Source: Eleginops maclovinus
Lineage: Eukaryota; Chordata; Actinopteri; Perciformes; Eleginopidae
Length of the DNA stretch: 64,000 bases
Assembly (NCBI RefSeq): GCF_036324505.1
Contig: NC_086368.1
Location: forward strand, 20,314,878 to 20,378,877
Direction: 5' to 3'
Shown here: positions 50,741 to 61,814 of the stretch, piece after piece
How positions within the stretch are numbered: position 1 is the first letter of the stretch
Layout of the letters: each line of letters begins with the position of its first letter
The notes under the pieces: generated by a model
What the model was told of the DNA's origin: nothing
The model's input: only the letters and a program-made list of their open reading frames with translations
The model's database searches: none
Made by a program: the position numbers and the translations under genes

Positions 50741-52138
50741 CGAGTGTAAACATGTTTTCTAACATGTAATTAACATGATGTATAAACTTGACCTGCATGC
50801 TCTGCCAAAACCCTAAAATCGTTATACCGGATGCAAGCTGCTAAATTTATAAGAGGCAATTTTCCACTTAGAAGCTAGGGCTGTTTCTTTCTCTGTTTGT
50901 GTGTCTGTGTGTTTTCATTTGGCTGTGAAGCTCCAACCTTGATAGCTGCTTCTGATCATCTGCCAAAGCTGAGCAGCTCAGTGTGTTAGTGGGTCTGGCA
51001 GAAGGACTAAGTGGAGGAATCCCCTTTTAACTGGGACAGGATGGTACAAGCAGATGGACCAGTAGAGAAACAATCCCAGTATCAACCGACTATCTGATGA
51101 TGATATACACTTTGGCAGCAAGGGATGATATAAGACTACTTCCCAAAGTACCCATACTTAACACTAACACCTCCAATACTACAATTATTGTCCCGTTGCC
51201 ACACTCATAACATATCTGCTCATAGGGATTAGCGGGGAACAAACAGGAAGTAGCAGGAAGACCTTGTTGGATGTATTGCATGTCTCATCCTCTGCTCCTT
51301 TGTCCCATCACCTTGGGCTGGGAAGCTATAATTAAATGTGTATAGCAAAGTACAACAAGAATCACAACTAACCTGAAGTATAAACAACCAGTCACTGTCA
51401 GACAGATTGTTGATGCCTTTTTGGTGTGGGTTTATTTTACAGAGGAATCACAGAGGAAGTGGAATTCAAAATAATCAATCATTCCACTTTAGGCTGTAAT
51501 GGTAAATGGTTTCTTGCTTATTTGTGTGAATATTTGTTGGTATTCTAAGGGTTTTTGTAAAATTAAACTGAATATTGTTCTATTTAACACACTGGTTCAT
51601 ATTTTATAATATAATCATTATATATTATCATAATTTATAAGTATATATTATAAAAAATACAAATTATAACCATATCAGTTTCTCAACGTCTAAGGTTTCA
51701 AATTACTGTACTAAATGTTGGTAATTTAGCCTGAAAAAGGACTCAATAATTATCAAAATAGTTGCTGATCATAATCTTTTGTCTAAAAGACACACAGCAG
51801 AAATCCAACTGGAATCCAACACAGAAAGTGACCATCTGAATTAACCTCATCATCACAATATTAAAAGAATTATAGGTATTGGCTGATGGGAGGGAGACAT
51901 TAGTAAATACACTATAATGAATTGCACAATTTGATTCCAAAAAATGTCGTAAGCGAGGGATAACAGAAAGAATGAGAAGAGGAAACAATGGGAAATACAT
52001 TTTAAGGGAAAAGAAAGGAAATATGGAAGTTTGAAGATGTTGGTTTTTGAGCTGCTGCATCCATTAAACAGCCGTGGGCTCTGCACCCTACCTACCACAC
52101 CCCAGCATTGCCATGGATATAAGGCCTTGGCAGCACAG

Positions 52139-52285
<147 letters not shown>

Positions 52286-52419
52286 GGTTAGAGGGTTGCC
52301 AGGATGACATCATACAGTAGCTTGCCGAGAAGGTCCACTGCAGGCACATGGCATCTACAATATTTATAGACCCCGAGAACAGATGAGCTCACTCAGTCAC
52401 TCAGTGTGATTTTCTGCAC

Positions 52420-52521
<102 letters not shown>

Positions 52522-53058
52522 GAGCAAAGAAGTGGCAGAGAAGTTACTCACGCAATCCGTGCCACACCCGCTCACATAAATATTTCCTCTTCTTTCCATT
52601 TTTTCCTCGCTGGCCTTGAGAGTGCACTGCATACAAGTTGACCATACAGATATTACAAAACATACAGCTATTATTGAACTACATTCAGAACATCCCTGAT
52701 TCAGTTCAGGATTATTGTTATTATGAAAATGCGACAAAACACACACGCACACTGAGACATAAAAAGCTTCCATATACTCAAAAATGAGACGCCACTGTAT
52801 GAGTCATAAGGAGGGGGACTGGTACTTTGTGAGGGATTAAACTGGTGGAAAAAATAAGGCAGAGCGTGTACTGTATACGCACACAGTCAAAGTCACACAA
52901 TATAGGCACAAACACACACACTAAATGACCCAAGCCCCGGAACATGTACATACACACACCGGATTTAAATCCTCATATCCTAAAATAAACAAAATCATTT
53001 CTTGGTAGAGCAAATACTGTACATCAGGCTAACAGCAAAGTATGATTGAGAGTGACCG

Positions 53059-53165
<107 letters not shown>

Positions 53166-53269
53166 AGTGACTGAGCAATGAGCGTGTGAGCTTGAGTTAC
53201 AAGGCAGGAGAGCTCCAGAAAGAAAAATCACATTTCATAAATAAATCATCCAGGGCCTTGCGATGGATG

Positions 53270-53270
<1 letters not shown>

Positions 53271-53302
<32 letters not shown>
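53271..53302. repeat. (AC)n array, 16 units
   Basis: A short pure run. Confidence 0.95.
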
Positions 53303-53304
<2 letters not shown>

Positions 53305-53372
53305 GGCTGCAATACTTCATACCATGGCCATCATAGTACGGACCAGATTAGAGGCAAATCACTTTTAAAGGG

Positions 53373-53459
<87 letters not shown>

Positions 53460-53460
53460 T
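53373..53460. repeat. (GT)n microsatellite
   Basis: About 41 units, 70 bp after the AC array and opposite to it. Confidence 0.96.
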
Positions 53461-53719
53461 GGCCTTATATATCCTGATGTACAGTGCTATATCCCCCACC
53501 CAGTGTACCCTCTAACACATAATAAGGTTAGCAAAAGAGCCACATTATTATAATCCATGTCAAACAATATTGCAATTGCCTGTATATTTTTGAGTGTGTG
53601 TGTGTGTTTCCATCATCTCTTCCTAAACATAGCTTCGATTTCATTTTACACCTGCTATATTGGTTTTATATGTGTTGCTATATGAATAAACATCAGAGAG
53701 GGTGCCACTCCATTATGTG

Positions 53720-53896
<177 letters not shown>

Positions 53897-54938
53897 TCTG
53901 AGCTAGGAAAAGAGGAGTATTTTAGGAAACCGGAAATAAGAGAAAGTACTTCATGCTATATTCTCTGTCTCCTCGTCCATCTCTAATCATAAAACCATCA
54001 CAAATACTGTAGATACTCCCGAAGACTATGATGTTCACTGAGCAGTTCTAATAATTTATATTGCTGGTAGACTTGATTTAAGACTTTGAGGTACCCATGG
54101 TTCAATCAATGAGTGATAAAATGTTGTGAGAGTGAGACTAAGAGTGACTTAGTATTAAACGGTAAAATTAATCGTTTCTACCTTGCCACTGCTCACAAGC
54201 ACCTTCACACCCAGGTGAGAAGATGTGGAGTGAAATAGCATCACTAATAGGACATATTTTGATTTAAAGATCTCCTATTATGCTATTTTTTTACAATATA
54301 TTGTAGGGCAATATCTATACAAAATATGTCTGTGAAGTGTTTTGCTCAAAATACCAAACAGATCACCCATTGTAGCCATGCCTCATATCCCTCTATTTCA
54401 GCCCTGTTCCTGAAGTGCTGATTCTGTGACTGTCGCTTTAAATTTGAGCGGACCTGAAGCTGGCCACGCCCCTTTGTAGCGCATGCAGCTCTCTGTCTGA
54501 AGAGAGAAGTTTCTAAAGAAATCAGCTAAAAGCTGCCGTGATTAAACGCCATATTATGTTCAAAACCACATCCATCATTATTTCTGAAACACTGCATCTA
54601 GAACAGTGACATTATGTGTATTGTATACAAAAACTCCCTCCTGTCCCTCTGCAGACATCCTGCTGAATACACAGACACAGAGTTGCCAACTCGAGGGGAT
54701 TCAGCTCGCGACTGTATATTGCGGACGATAGGTTTGGATGTTTCACGTGGGTGGGACGTTGCCAGGCAGGGACGTGCACAGGTACGGGCTAATGTTGCCC
54801 TTTTTGGCTGCCCCTTCTGGAGAGAGCAACAGTTTAAAATTGTTTCTGTTGTGGCCGAATCAACATGATAAGCCCACAATTAGTATTGTAGGGTCTTGCT
54901 GCGGGAAACACACCTCGTCAGCGCTGTCAACTGCCCCA

Positions 54939-54948
54939 GTCACGTGAC
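54939..54948. promoter_or_regulatory. Perfect CLEAR-type E-box
   Basis: GTCACGTGAC, the palindromic CLEAR consensus bound by TFEB/TFE3, lies inside the left part of the inverted-repeat element. A weaker GGTCACGTGG occurs on the minus strand at about 38713-38722. Motif match only. Confidence 0.4.
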
Positions 54949-55579
54949 TTTGTTTACAATCTGATAGCTGAGAATAAAGGAAAGCCCTCCGAGTCCTGCC
55001 TCATACCGCTAAGGTGATCATACCAAATGCCTGCCTGGCTTTGGTGGCCAATCCGCGGGTCAATCTGTCCCTTGAAATGTCCCCGTTTTCAAATATGCGT
55101 TAAAAACACATAGCAAGGTGAAATAAAATTATAACAACGTTGATGTTTCAATGGCGTGGTGGTTGTTCGCAGCAATACAATTATTGTAGCCTTAGCGTTA
55201 GCAGCTTCATTCTTCTTCTACTACTTCTTCTCTGTCTTCTTGTATGTAATTGCTTGCAAAATTCAGAATGAATAACTCGTTTCAGTGTGAACTAATTCCA
55301 CACAGTATTACCACAAAAGTGTTTTAAACCAGGTAAGTTTTTATTATTTATGTTCTATATCGCTAAGTGTGTGATTACACATTTTACGTATTATATATAT
55401 AATATTTATTACCTCTAGTGTCGGATTTTGAAAAATTGATTTTGAGTTTTCAGTGACTGCAAAAAGTAAGTTTCCCCCTGGTGGTGTTTTTGAGTTATTG
55501 CAGCTTTAATTACCAGGACCTTCAGTGTTCAGTGTTCATTCATAGAGAGTGCTCCACCACAGAGAGTTGGTTGTCTGAG

Positions 55580-55950
55580 CCTTGGAGTGGAACTAACAGT
55601 GTGTAGAGATGCACTTGGTTTATTTTAGTTGTTTTATGGCACTGTGATCTTTAAGGTGATGTTGAGGCATTTATTTTAAGTTACGAAAACCGTGCTAACT
55701 ATGCTAATGCTAATCGCGACGCTAACAGTTAGCAAGAGGCTAGTTAAGTTGCTATGGCTAATTTAGTTCATTGTTGAGCTTCATTTGTGGTGAATGAGTG
55801 TATTTCATGTATCTGTACTGTAATATGTGTGTTCATCTGTGTTGCAGTTTTACCAAAAAACATAACTGAGAAGATTCAGTAAATCAACCTCAACCAAAGC
55901 TACTGGGTCTCTTTTTAATGGTTCGCTATCTGTCAGCCAGGACAGAATAG
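55580..55950 (+). repeat. 5' LTR of BEL element
   Basis: Alignment with 60860-61232 starts at CCTTGGAGTGGAACTAACAG and ends at GTCAGCCAGGACAGAATAG. It may extend further left, because the 3' copy could have lost its start. Confidence 0.85.
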
Positions 55951-55992
55951 TAAAATGTTATCCACACAGCGGGAAAAGGCAATTAAACAACT

Positions 55993-57402
55993 GTGAACAG
56001 TACGCAGAAACACTGCAAGATGAGCGACCACGAAGAACGTCGGTCTCAGCTGGAGACGAGGTCTCAAGTCTCAGCTTCACACAAGTCCTCCAGAGCTTCA
56101 ACCCGGACATCGGTCAGCGCTTCTGCGACAAGGGCCAGAGCTAAGGCCGAAGCAGCAAAAATTAAAGTGTCCTTTGCAGAAAAGGAGGCAGCCATGATGA
56201 AAGAAAAGGCTTCAATAGAGGCAAGTCTTCACGTGTTAAAACAAGAGAAAGAAGCTACTGCAGCATCAAGAGAGGCAGCAATATTCGAACTTAAGCAGCA
56301 GCAGCAGTCGAAAATGAGGGAAAAGACACTCTTGTGAAAACCCGAAGAGTCACTGTACGAGTCCGTTAAGGAGGAAACTGGACGCAGACCTGTCACTGAT
56401 GAATGCTATGATCGTCCCCCTGCCCCAAAGGTATTTTTGTCAAAGCATTAATATCCACCTGTTACTCCTGACACTCAAAGGAAATACACAGCAGCTACTC
56501 CTCCAGCCCCTCACCCTGCCCAGTACAACAAATACTCACCTTCATCACCTCAAACCCCTGACTTAGCCCAGTATCTTATGAGAAGAGAGATGGTGAGCTC
56601 TGGGCTCCTTGCCTTTGATGATTGTCCAGAAAATTACTGGGCATGGAAAGCGTCTTTCCTTGCAGTCACAAGGGAGCTAAACCTATCGGATCAGGAAGAG
56701 CTCAACCTACTGGTCAAATGGCTCGGGCCCGAGTCATCAGCTCAAGCCAAGCGGATAAGGTCAGTACATGTAAATAATCCTAGAGCAGGTGTTTTAATAG
56801 TATGGGAGCGCTTGGAGGACACATACGGAAGCCCAGAGGTGATTGAAAGTGCGCTAATGAAAAAATTAGATAATTTCCCAGCTATCTCTAACAAGGACAC
56901 ATACAAACTCAGAGAGTTAGGTGACTTGTTAAAAGAGCTAGAAGCTGCAAAGGCTGAGGGATTCTTGCCTGGACTCATGTATCTGGACACAGCTAGAGGT
57001 GTGAATCCAATAATCGAAAAGCTTCCCTTCTCACTGCGGGAACGCTGGATCACACAGGGATCCAGATATAAGGAGGATTACCATGTCCCTTTCCCACCAT
57101 TCAGCTTTTTTGTTGACTTTGTATGTTCCCAGGCTAAGACCCGCAACGACCCCAGTTCTGCATTTAACTTTTCCTCTACCCCCAGTCAATTCAAGGTGGA
57201 AAAGCCACCAAAATACTTTCCAAAATCAGCTGGGACAGTTAGGAAAACTAATGTCACTGCCGCAGTTAGTGCATCTCAGGCTAGTACATCTGTGAAGAAA
57301 AATGAACCGGACAAACAATGTCCTATACATAACAAACCTCACCCACTGTCAAAATGTCGTGGTTCAGAGGAAGACATATTGATGACAGGAAAACATACTT
57401 AA
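55993..57402 (+). pseudogene. BEL gag, two in-frame stops
   Basis: One frame runs from 55993 to 57402 (likely start MSDHEERRS at 56020) with TGA at 56335-56337 and TAA at 56449-56451. The first part is Ser/Arg-rich then a Lys/Glu/Ala coiled coil. From about 56578 is the gag-associated domain typical of BEL/Pao (DCPENYWAWKASFLAVTREL, LLVKWLGPESSAQAKRI). It ends with a first zinc-binding block CPIHNKPHPLSKC. A frame change near 57360 separates it from the second zinc block. Gag normally forms the particle that packages element RNA. Confidence 0.85.
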
Positions 57403-58475
57403 AGGAGAATTCAATCTGTTTTCGATGTTGTGCTAGCACCAAGCATATGGCTAAAGATCGCAAGACCACGCTTAAATGTGTAGAGTGTGAGAGTGACAGA
57501 CATACCTCAGTGATGCAGCCTGGTCCAGCTCCATGGTCGTTTGGTGGGCAGGCTGAACACTCACCTGAGGACATGCAAAGCGGGGAGAGTGAAGATGTTG
57601 CACCTCCTATAGTCACCTCCAAGTGCACCGAGATATGCGGCGGTGCCCCCAAACCCAGATCCTGCTCAAAAATCTGCTTGGTCAAGGTTTCCCACGCCGA
57701 CCGTCCAAGTAGGTCTCACAGGGTGTACGTAGTACTAGATGACCAAAGCAACCGGTCTTTAGTAAAATCACAATTCTTTGATCTACTAGACCTTAATAGC
57801 AGTGCATCCCCCTACACTCTGAAAACATGCTCCGGCACAGTGGAGACTGCAGGGAGGAAAGCGAGTAACGTCATAGTGGAGTCACTTGACGGGAGAACCA
57901 AGGTTACACTTCCCACCTTGTTGGAGTGCAACTACCTGCCTGACGACAGATCAGAGATCCCAACCCCTGAGTGCACCCAATATTTTCCTCACCTCCAACC
58001 AGTGGCTGATAAGATCCCTCCGCTTGACGCCAGTGCTCCCATCCTGCTTCTGTTAGGCAGAGACATTTTGAGCTTGCATAAAGTAAGGGAACAGCGTAAC
58101 GGGCCTCACAACTCACCGTACGCCCAGCGCCTTGACCTTGGCTGGGTCATAGTTGGAGAGTTATGCTTAGGTGGCGCTCACAAGACAGAGGAAGTCAACG
58201 CCTACAAGACTCACGTCCTTCAAAATGGACGCTCCTCTTTCCTTAAGCCATGCACCAACAGCATCCATATAAAGGAGAGGCTTAAAGGTCTGACCCAGTG
58301 CAGTCTGACCCAGTGCAGTCTTCAAACGCCGTCGCACAGTGAGGAGATCTTTCAGGAGACGTGTCGGGATGGTCTGGGGGAAAGTGTGTTTCAGAAAACA
58401 CCTGACGATGACAAACTAGCCATGTCAGTGGATGACAACGATTTTCTCAGAATTATGACAAGGAAGTATACATAG
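57354..58475 (+). pseudogene. BEL zinc knuckle and aspartic protease region
   Basis: It begins in a new frame with the second cysteine block (CFRCCASTKHMAKDRK...C-EC, residues 22-46). It then carries a BEL-type aspartic protease: VYVVLDDQSNRSLVKSQFFD at about 125-143 and LLLLGRDIL further on. This protease cuts the polyprotein. A 17-bp tandem duplication (GTCTGACCCAGTGCA-type unit) sits near 58290-58320. The frame ends at 58475 and the protein continues in another frame up to about 58590, with a stop between. Confidence 0.82.
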
Positions 58476-58599
58476 ACGACAAAAACCACTGGGTGGCACC
58501 GCTACCCTTTCGTTCCCCTCGTAAGCCCCTTCCAAATAACAGAGAACAGGCCTCCCAGAGACTCCTTCTCTCCAACGCTCATTCAGAAGGAGACCTGAC
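58476..58599 (+). pseudogene. BEL linker between protease and RT, frame-shifted
   Basis: Coding resemblance continues here (YIDDKNHWVAPLPFRSPRKP) in a frame different from both neighbours, then moves to the RT frame (FRRRPDMKEHFFDF) just before 58600. At least two frame changes lie in this short stretch. Confidence 0.6.
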
Positions 58600-59334
58600 A
58601 TGAAAGAACACTTCTTTGATTTTATGCAGAAGGTCATTGACAACCACCAGGCAGAACCAGCTCCTCAACTACAACGCGAGCAGGAGTGTTGGTATTTGCC
58701 GACTTTTGGTGTATACCACCCCCAGAAACCTGGGAAAATAAGAGTGGTTTTTGATTCCAGTGCGGAGTACAAACGAACATCATTGAACGACATGCTTCTC
58801 AGTGGACCCAACCTCAACAACACTCTAGTTGGTGTTCTACTAAGGTTCAGGAGGGAGCAGATAGCTGTCACTGCCGATGTAGAACAGATGTTTTATGGGT
58901 TCAAGGTTAGAGAGGATCACCGCCATTTCCTTCGGTTTCTGTGGTATAAAGATAATAATCCAGACAAGGAAATCATTGACTACTGGATGACTGTGCACTT
59001 GTTCGGGAACAGTCCGTCCCCAGCTGTAGCAACATACGGGATGAGGAAAGCTGCAGAACATGGAGAGACCGAACATGGTACAGATGCAAAGCATTTCGTC
59101 TTCAGAAATGTTTATGTCGATGACGGACTCGCCTCAGTGGCCAAGGAGGAGGAAGCTATCGATCTCCTGCAGCGAACCAAGGCCCTGCTGGCTGAGTCCA
59201 ACTTAAGACTTCACAAGTTAGCTTCAAATAGCGCAAAGGTCATGGAGGCTTTTCCTGTGGAAGAACGAGCAAGTGACTTTAAGGATCTAGATTTGGAGCA
59301 GACCCCTTGCCCCTCCAGAGGAGTTTGGGTTTAA
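58600..59334 (+). pseudogene. BEL reverse transcriptase
   Basis: A 244-codon frame. Visible: FGVYHPQKPGKIRVVFDSSA at about 36-55, the first catalytic aspartate in TADVEQMF (Asp93), LFGNSPSPAVATYGM at about 134-148, and the catalytic YVDD at 172-175. These are the RT palm motifs in BEL/Pao form. A frame change near 59300 moves the rest to the next frame. Confidence 0.9.
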
Positions 59335-60290
59335 GCTGGGAACTCCAGACTGACAGTTTCACCTTCAAAGTGTCGAGAGATGTTAAACCATTTACTCGGA
59401 GAGGCATGCTGTCCACGGTAAATAGTCTTTATGATCCCCTTGGATTCGCTTCCCCCATCACAGTGCAAGGCAAAGCATTGGTGAGAGACGTTTCCTCAGA
59501 ACAGTACGAGTGGGACACACCTCTTCCACTGGAGAAAGAGACACAGTGGAAGGCATGGACTGACTCCTTGACTGAGCTTGAACAGGTTTGCATTCAGAGA
59601 GCATACATTCCAGTCTCTATGTCATGTTGTAAATGGATAGAACTATGTGTGTTTGCAGACGCTTCGACTATGGCGATAGCTGCTGCAGCTTATCTGCGTG
59701 CCTTGGACTTTGATGGAAAATGGCATGTAGGGTTTGTAATGGGAAAATCCAAGCTAGCTCCTTACCCCATGCACACCATACCACGCCTGGAGTTGTGCGC
59801 AGCAGTTTTGGTGGTCGAACTGGCAGAAGTGATCCAATCTGAAATAGATATAGAGTTGCAAGCAGTCAGGTTTTTTACAGACAGTCGCATTGTGCTGGGC
59901 TACATCCACAACAGTTAACAGAGGTTCTATACCTATGTGGCTAACCGAGTAGCTCGCATTCGGAGCTCCACCGAACCAAAACAGTGGCAGTACGTGTTGA
60001 CTGATAGAAACCCTGCAGACCATGGAACCAGGTCAGTTCCAGCGGCTCACCTGGTCTCATGCAGTTGGTTGCTTGGCCCTCCTTTTCTCAGTCAGCTAAG
60101 TCTAAGTCAGGAAGATGAGGCAGAATCAGTCGAGCTTGTGCAACCAGATGCAGACAAAGACATTCAACCCCAAATCACCTGTCTTGTAACCAAAGGTAAC
60201 AGAGCAGTCTCTTGGAGCAACAAGATTCGAACGCTTCTCTGTTTGGAAGAGTCTAGTAAGAGGCATGGCAAGTCTTGTTCATGTAGCTAA
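59307..60290 (+). pseudogene. BEL RNase H and connection region, one stop
   Basis: It starts PLQRSLGLSWELQTDSFTFK and continues with RGMLSTVNSLYDPLGFASPI, then the BEL-type RNase H with VFADASTMAIAAAAYLR, MHTIPRLELCAAVLV and FFTDSRIVLGYI. TAA at 59916-59918 interrupts it just before the QRFYTYVANRVARIR block, and it stays in frame to 60290, with DRNPADHGTR. Near 60220-60265 the frame changes. Confidence 0.85.
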
Positions 60291-60780
60291 GTCATTCTCT
60301 GGAGAGGCAAGGACTGATAGATGTAAGGGATGGCATCAATGTGGTCAACCGCTCACCACAGAGCGCTCTCAAGTGAAGGTGCACATCTGCAAGGCAGTAC
60401 AAGAGGATGTGTATAAGAAGGAGCTAAAGTGTCTAACTCAGGGCATCAAAGTTCACTGCCAAAGTCCCCTTGCTAAACTTGATCCCTTCATTGACAAGAG
60501 CGGATTGATTAGAGTTGGAGGTCGGAAACACAGGGCAGATTTGGAAGACCAAGAGAAACATCCACTCATCCTGCCAGCTGGCCATCATGTGACCACTCTC
60601 CTGGTCCGACACTATCATGATAAGGTAGCCCACCACGGTCGCCACTTCACAGAGGGTGCATTGCGCACCGCTGGTGTCTGGATAGTAGGAGGGAGGAGAC
60701 TCATCTCTAGCATCATATTCAAGTGTGTCATCTGTAAGAAGTTGAGAGCCACGAAGGAAGTGGACCACGGAGAAGCCTGA
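60265..60780 (+). pseudogene. BEL integrase, N-terminal part only
   Basis: It contains DKSGLIRVGGRKHRADLEDQ, HPLILPAGHHVTTLLVRHYH and the H-H-C-C zinc-binding pattern HYHDKVAHHGR...CVICKK. Immediately after KKLRATKE the frame hits TGA. The DDE catalytic core, about 300 residues in related elements, is not present. Confidence 0.85.
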
Positions 60781-60886
60781 CCTCCAGGAGGGTGACATTG
60801 TTTTGATAAAGGACGTTCAAGCAAAACGTAATGAGTGGCCTCTTGGTCGGATAGTTAAACCTTGGAGTGGAACTAACAGTGAGTAG
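60776..60886 (+). pseudogene. BEL integrase C-terminal remnant
   Basis: In the frame one base from the preceding part, PDLQEGDIVLIKDVQAKRNE and WPLGRIVK match the C-terminal domain of BEL/Pao integrases. The frame then reads into the LTR to TAG at 60884-60886. The core between this and the N-terminal part has been deleted. Confidence 0.75.
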
Positions 60887-61232
60887 AGATGCACTTGGTT
60901 TATTTTAGTTGTTTTATGGCACTGTGATCTTTAAGGTGATGTTGAGGCATTTATTTTAAGTTACGAAAACCGTGCTAACTATGCTAATGCTAATCGCGAC
61001 GCTAACAGTTAGCAAGAGGCTAGTTAAGATGCTATGGCTAATTTAGTTCATTGTTGAGCTTCATTTGTGGTGAATGAGTGTATTTCATGTATCTGTACTG
61101 TAATATGTGTGTGTTCATCTGTGTTGCAGTTTTACCAAAAAACATAACTGAGAAGATTCAGTAAATCAACCTCAACCAAAGCTACTGGGTCTCTTTTTAT
61201 TGGTTCGCTATCTGTCAGCCAGGACAGAATAG
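60860..61232 (+). repeat. 3' LTR of BEL element
   Basis: Nearly identical to the 5' LTR. Differences seen: GTGTGTAG/GTGAGTAG, AAGTTGCT/AAGATGCT, TTTTTAATG/TTTTTATTG and an extra GT. No polypurine tract precedes it; integrase C-terminal codons run straight into it. Confidence 0.88.
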
Positions 61233-61418
61233 GGACAATGCAATGCAGTACTGCGCTCATCAAAGCTGAAAATAATCAAAACAAGGCTGAGAAATCGATG
61301 TGGTCAAGAGCGTCTGTCTGATCTTCTACTGGCTGTAGAAAGAGAGATCCCTGTTGACAACAATGAGGTCCTGAAGATTTTCATTGAAATGGTTCCCAAC
61401 AGGAGGCTTCTTCTGTAA
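61233..61418 (+). pseudogene. hAT-like transposase C-terminal fragment
   Basis: A clean frame runs from the LTR junction to a TAA at 61416-61418. It contains LKIIKTRLRNRCGQERLSDL, LLAVEREIPVDNN and ends PNRRLLL. The pattern of I-K-RLR-R-GQERLSDLL-L-VERE is that of the hAT dimerisation region. Catalytic parts are absent. Confidence 0.65.
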
Positions 61419-61814
61419 CACTATGAGCTCAACTGAGTGTCACTTACAATGAAAGTGTTGTGTTTTCATTTGAACCTTTTACATGAAAAACCAGTTTTGA
61501 ATTTTCAAAAGGTCTTGTGTTTTTTTTCGGGGGGTGGGGGAGGCCCTTTTTCCAGTTTAGAGCAAGAGCCCCTCCAAATGTCTGTGCACCTCCCTGTTGC
61601 CAGGAATTCAATGTAAAGCCAGCTCACATTTCGGTTATGATGTCATATCAGCAGCAAATCTGGATCAGCTCGTTTGTACCCCAGTTTTGTGGGTAAGGAG
61701 GAAAAGAGAGAGGGTTGTATTTTCTGACACTTTGTGAGTCTCCTTACACACCGGGGCACATATTCATGTATAAAAGACATAAAAAGTGCATTTCGCATAA
61801 TAGAGGACCTTTAA

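Larger units (their letters stand above)
55580..61232 (+). mobile_element. BEL/Pao LTR retrotransposon, defective
   Basis: Order: 5' LTR (55580-55950), gag, protease, reverse transcriptase, RNase H, integrase remnant, 3' LTR (60860-61232). That is the gag-PR-RT-RH-IN order of the BEL/Pao group, and the RT and protease motifs are of that group. The LTRs differ by about three substitutions and one 2-bp indel over 371/373 bp. The reading frames contain three in-frame stops and at least four frame changes, and the catalytic integrase core is missing. It lies in the sense direction within the ppfia4 intron and inside the inverted-repeat element 54264-61814. Outer LTR ends do not show the usual TG...CA, so exact termini are uncertain. 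Confidence 0.92.
54264..61814. mobile_element. Inverted-repeat DNA element split by a BEL insertion
   Basis: The left end TTAAAGATCTCCTATTATGC (54264-54283) and right end GCATAATAGAGGACCTTTAA (61795-61814) are inverted copies at 17 of 20 positions. TTAA stands at both extremes, suggesting a TTAA target-site duplication as in Kolobok or piggyBac groups. The DNA between is interrupted by the BEL element 55580-61232. Left of that insertion I find no transposase; right of it is a 56-codon hAT-like tail. Class is unresolved because a hAT tail and TTAA ends do not usually go together. Confidence 0.6.
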
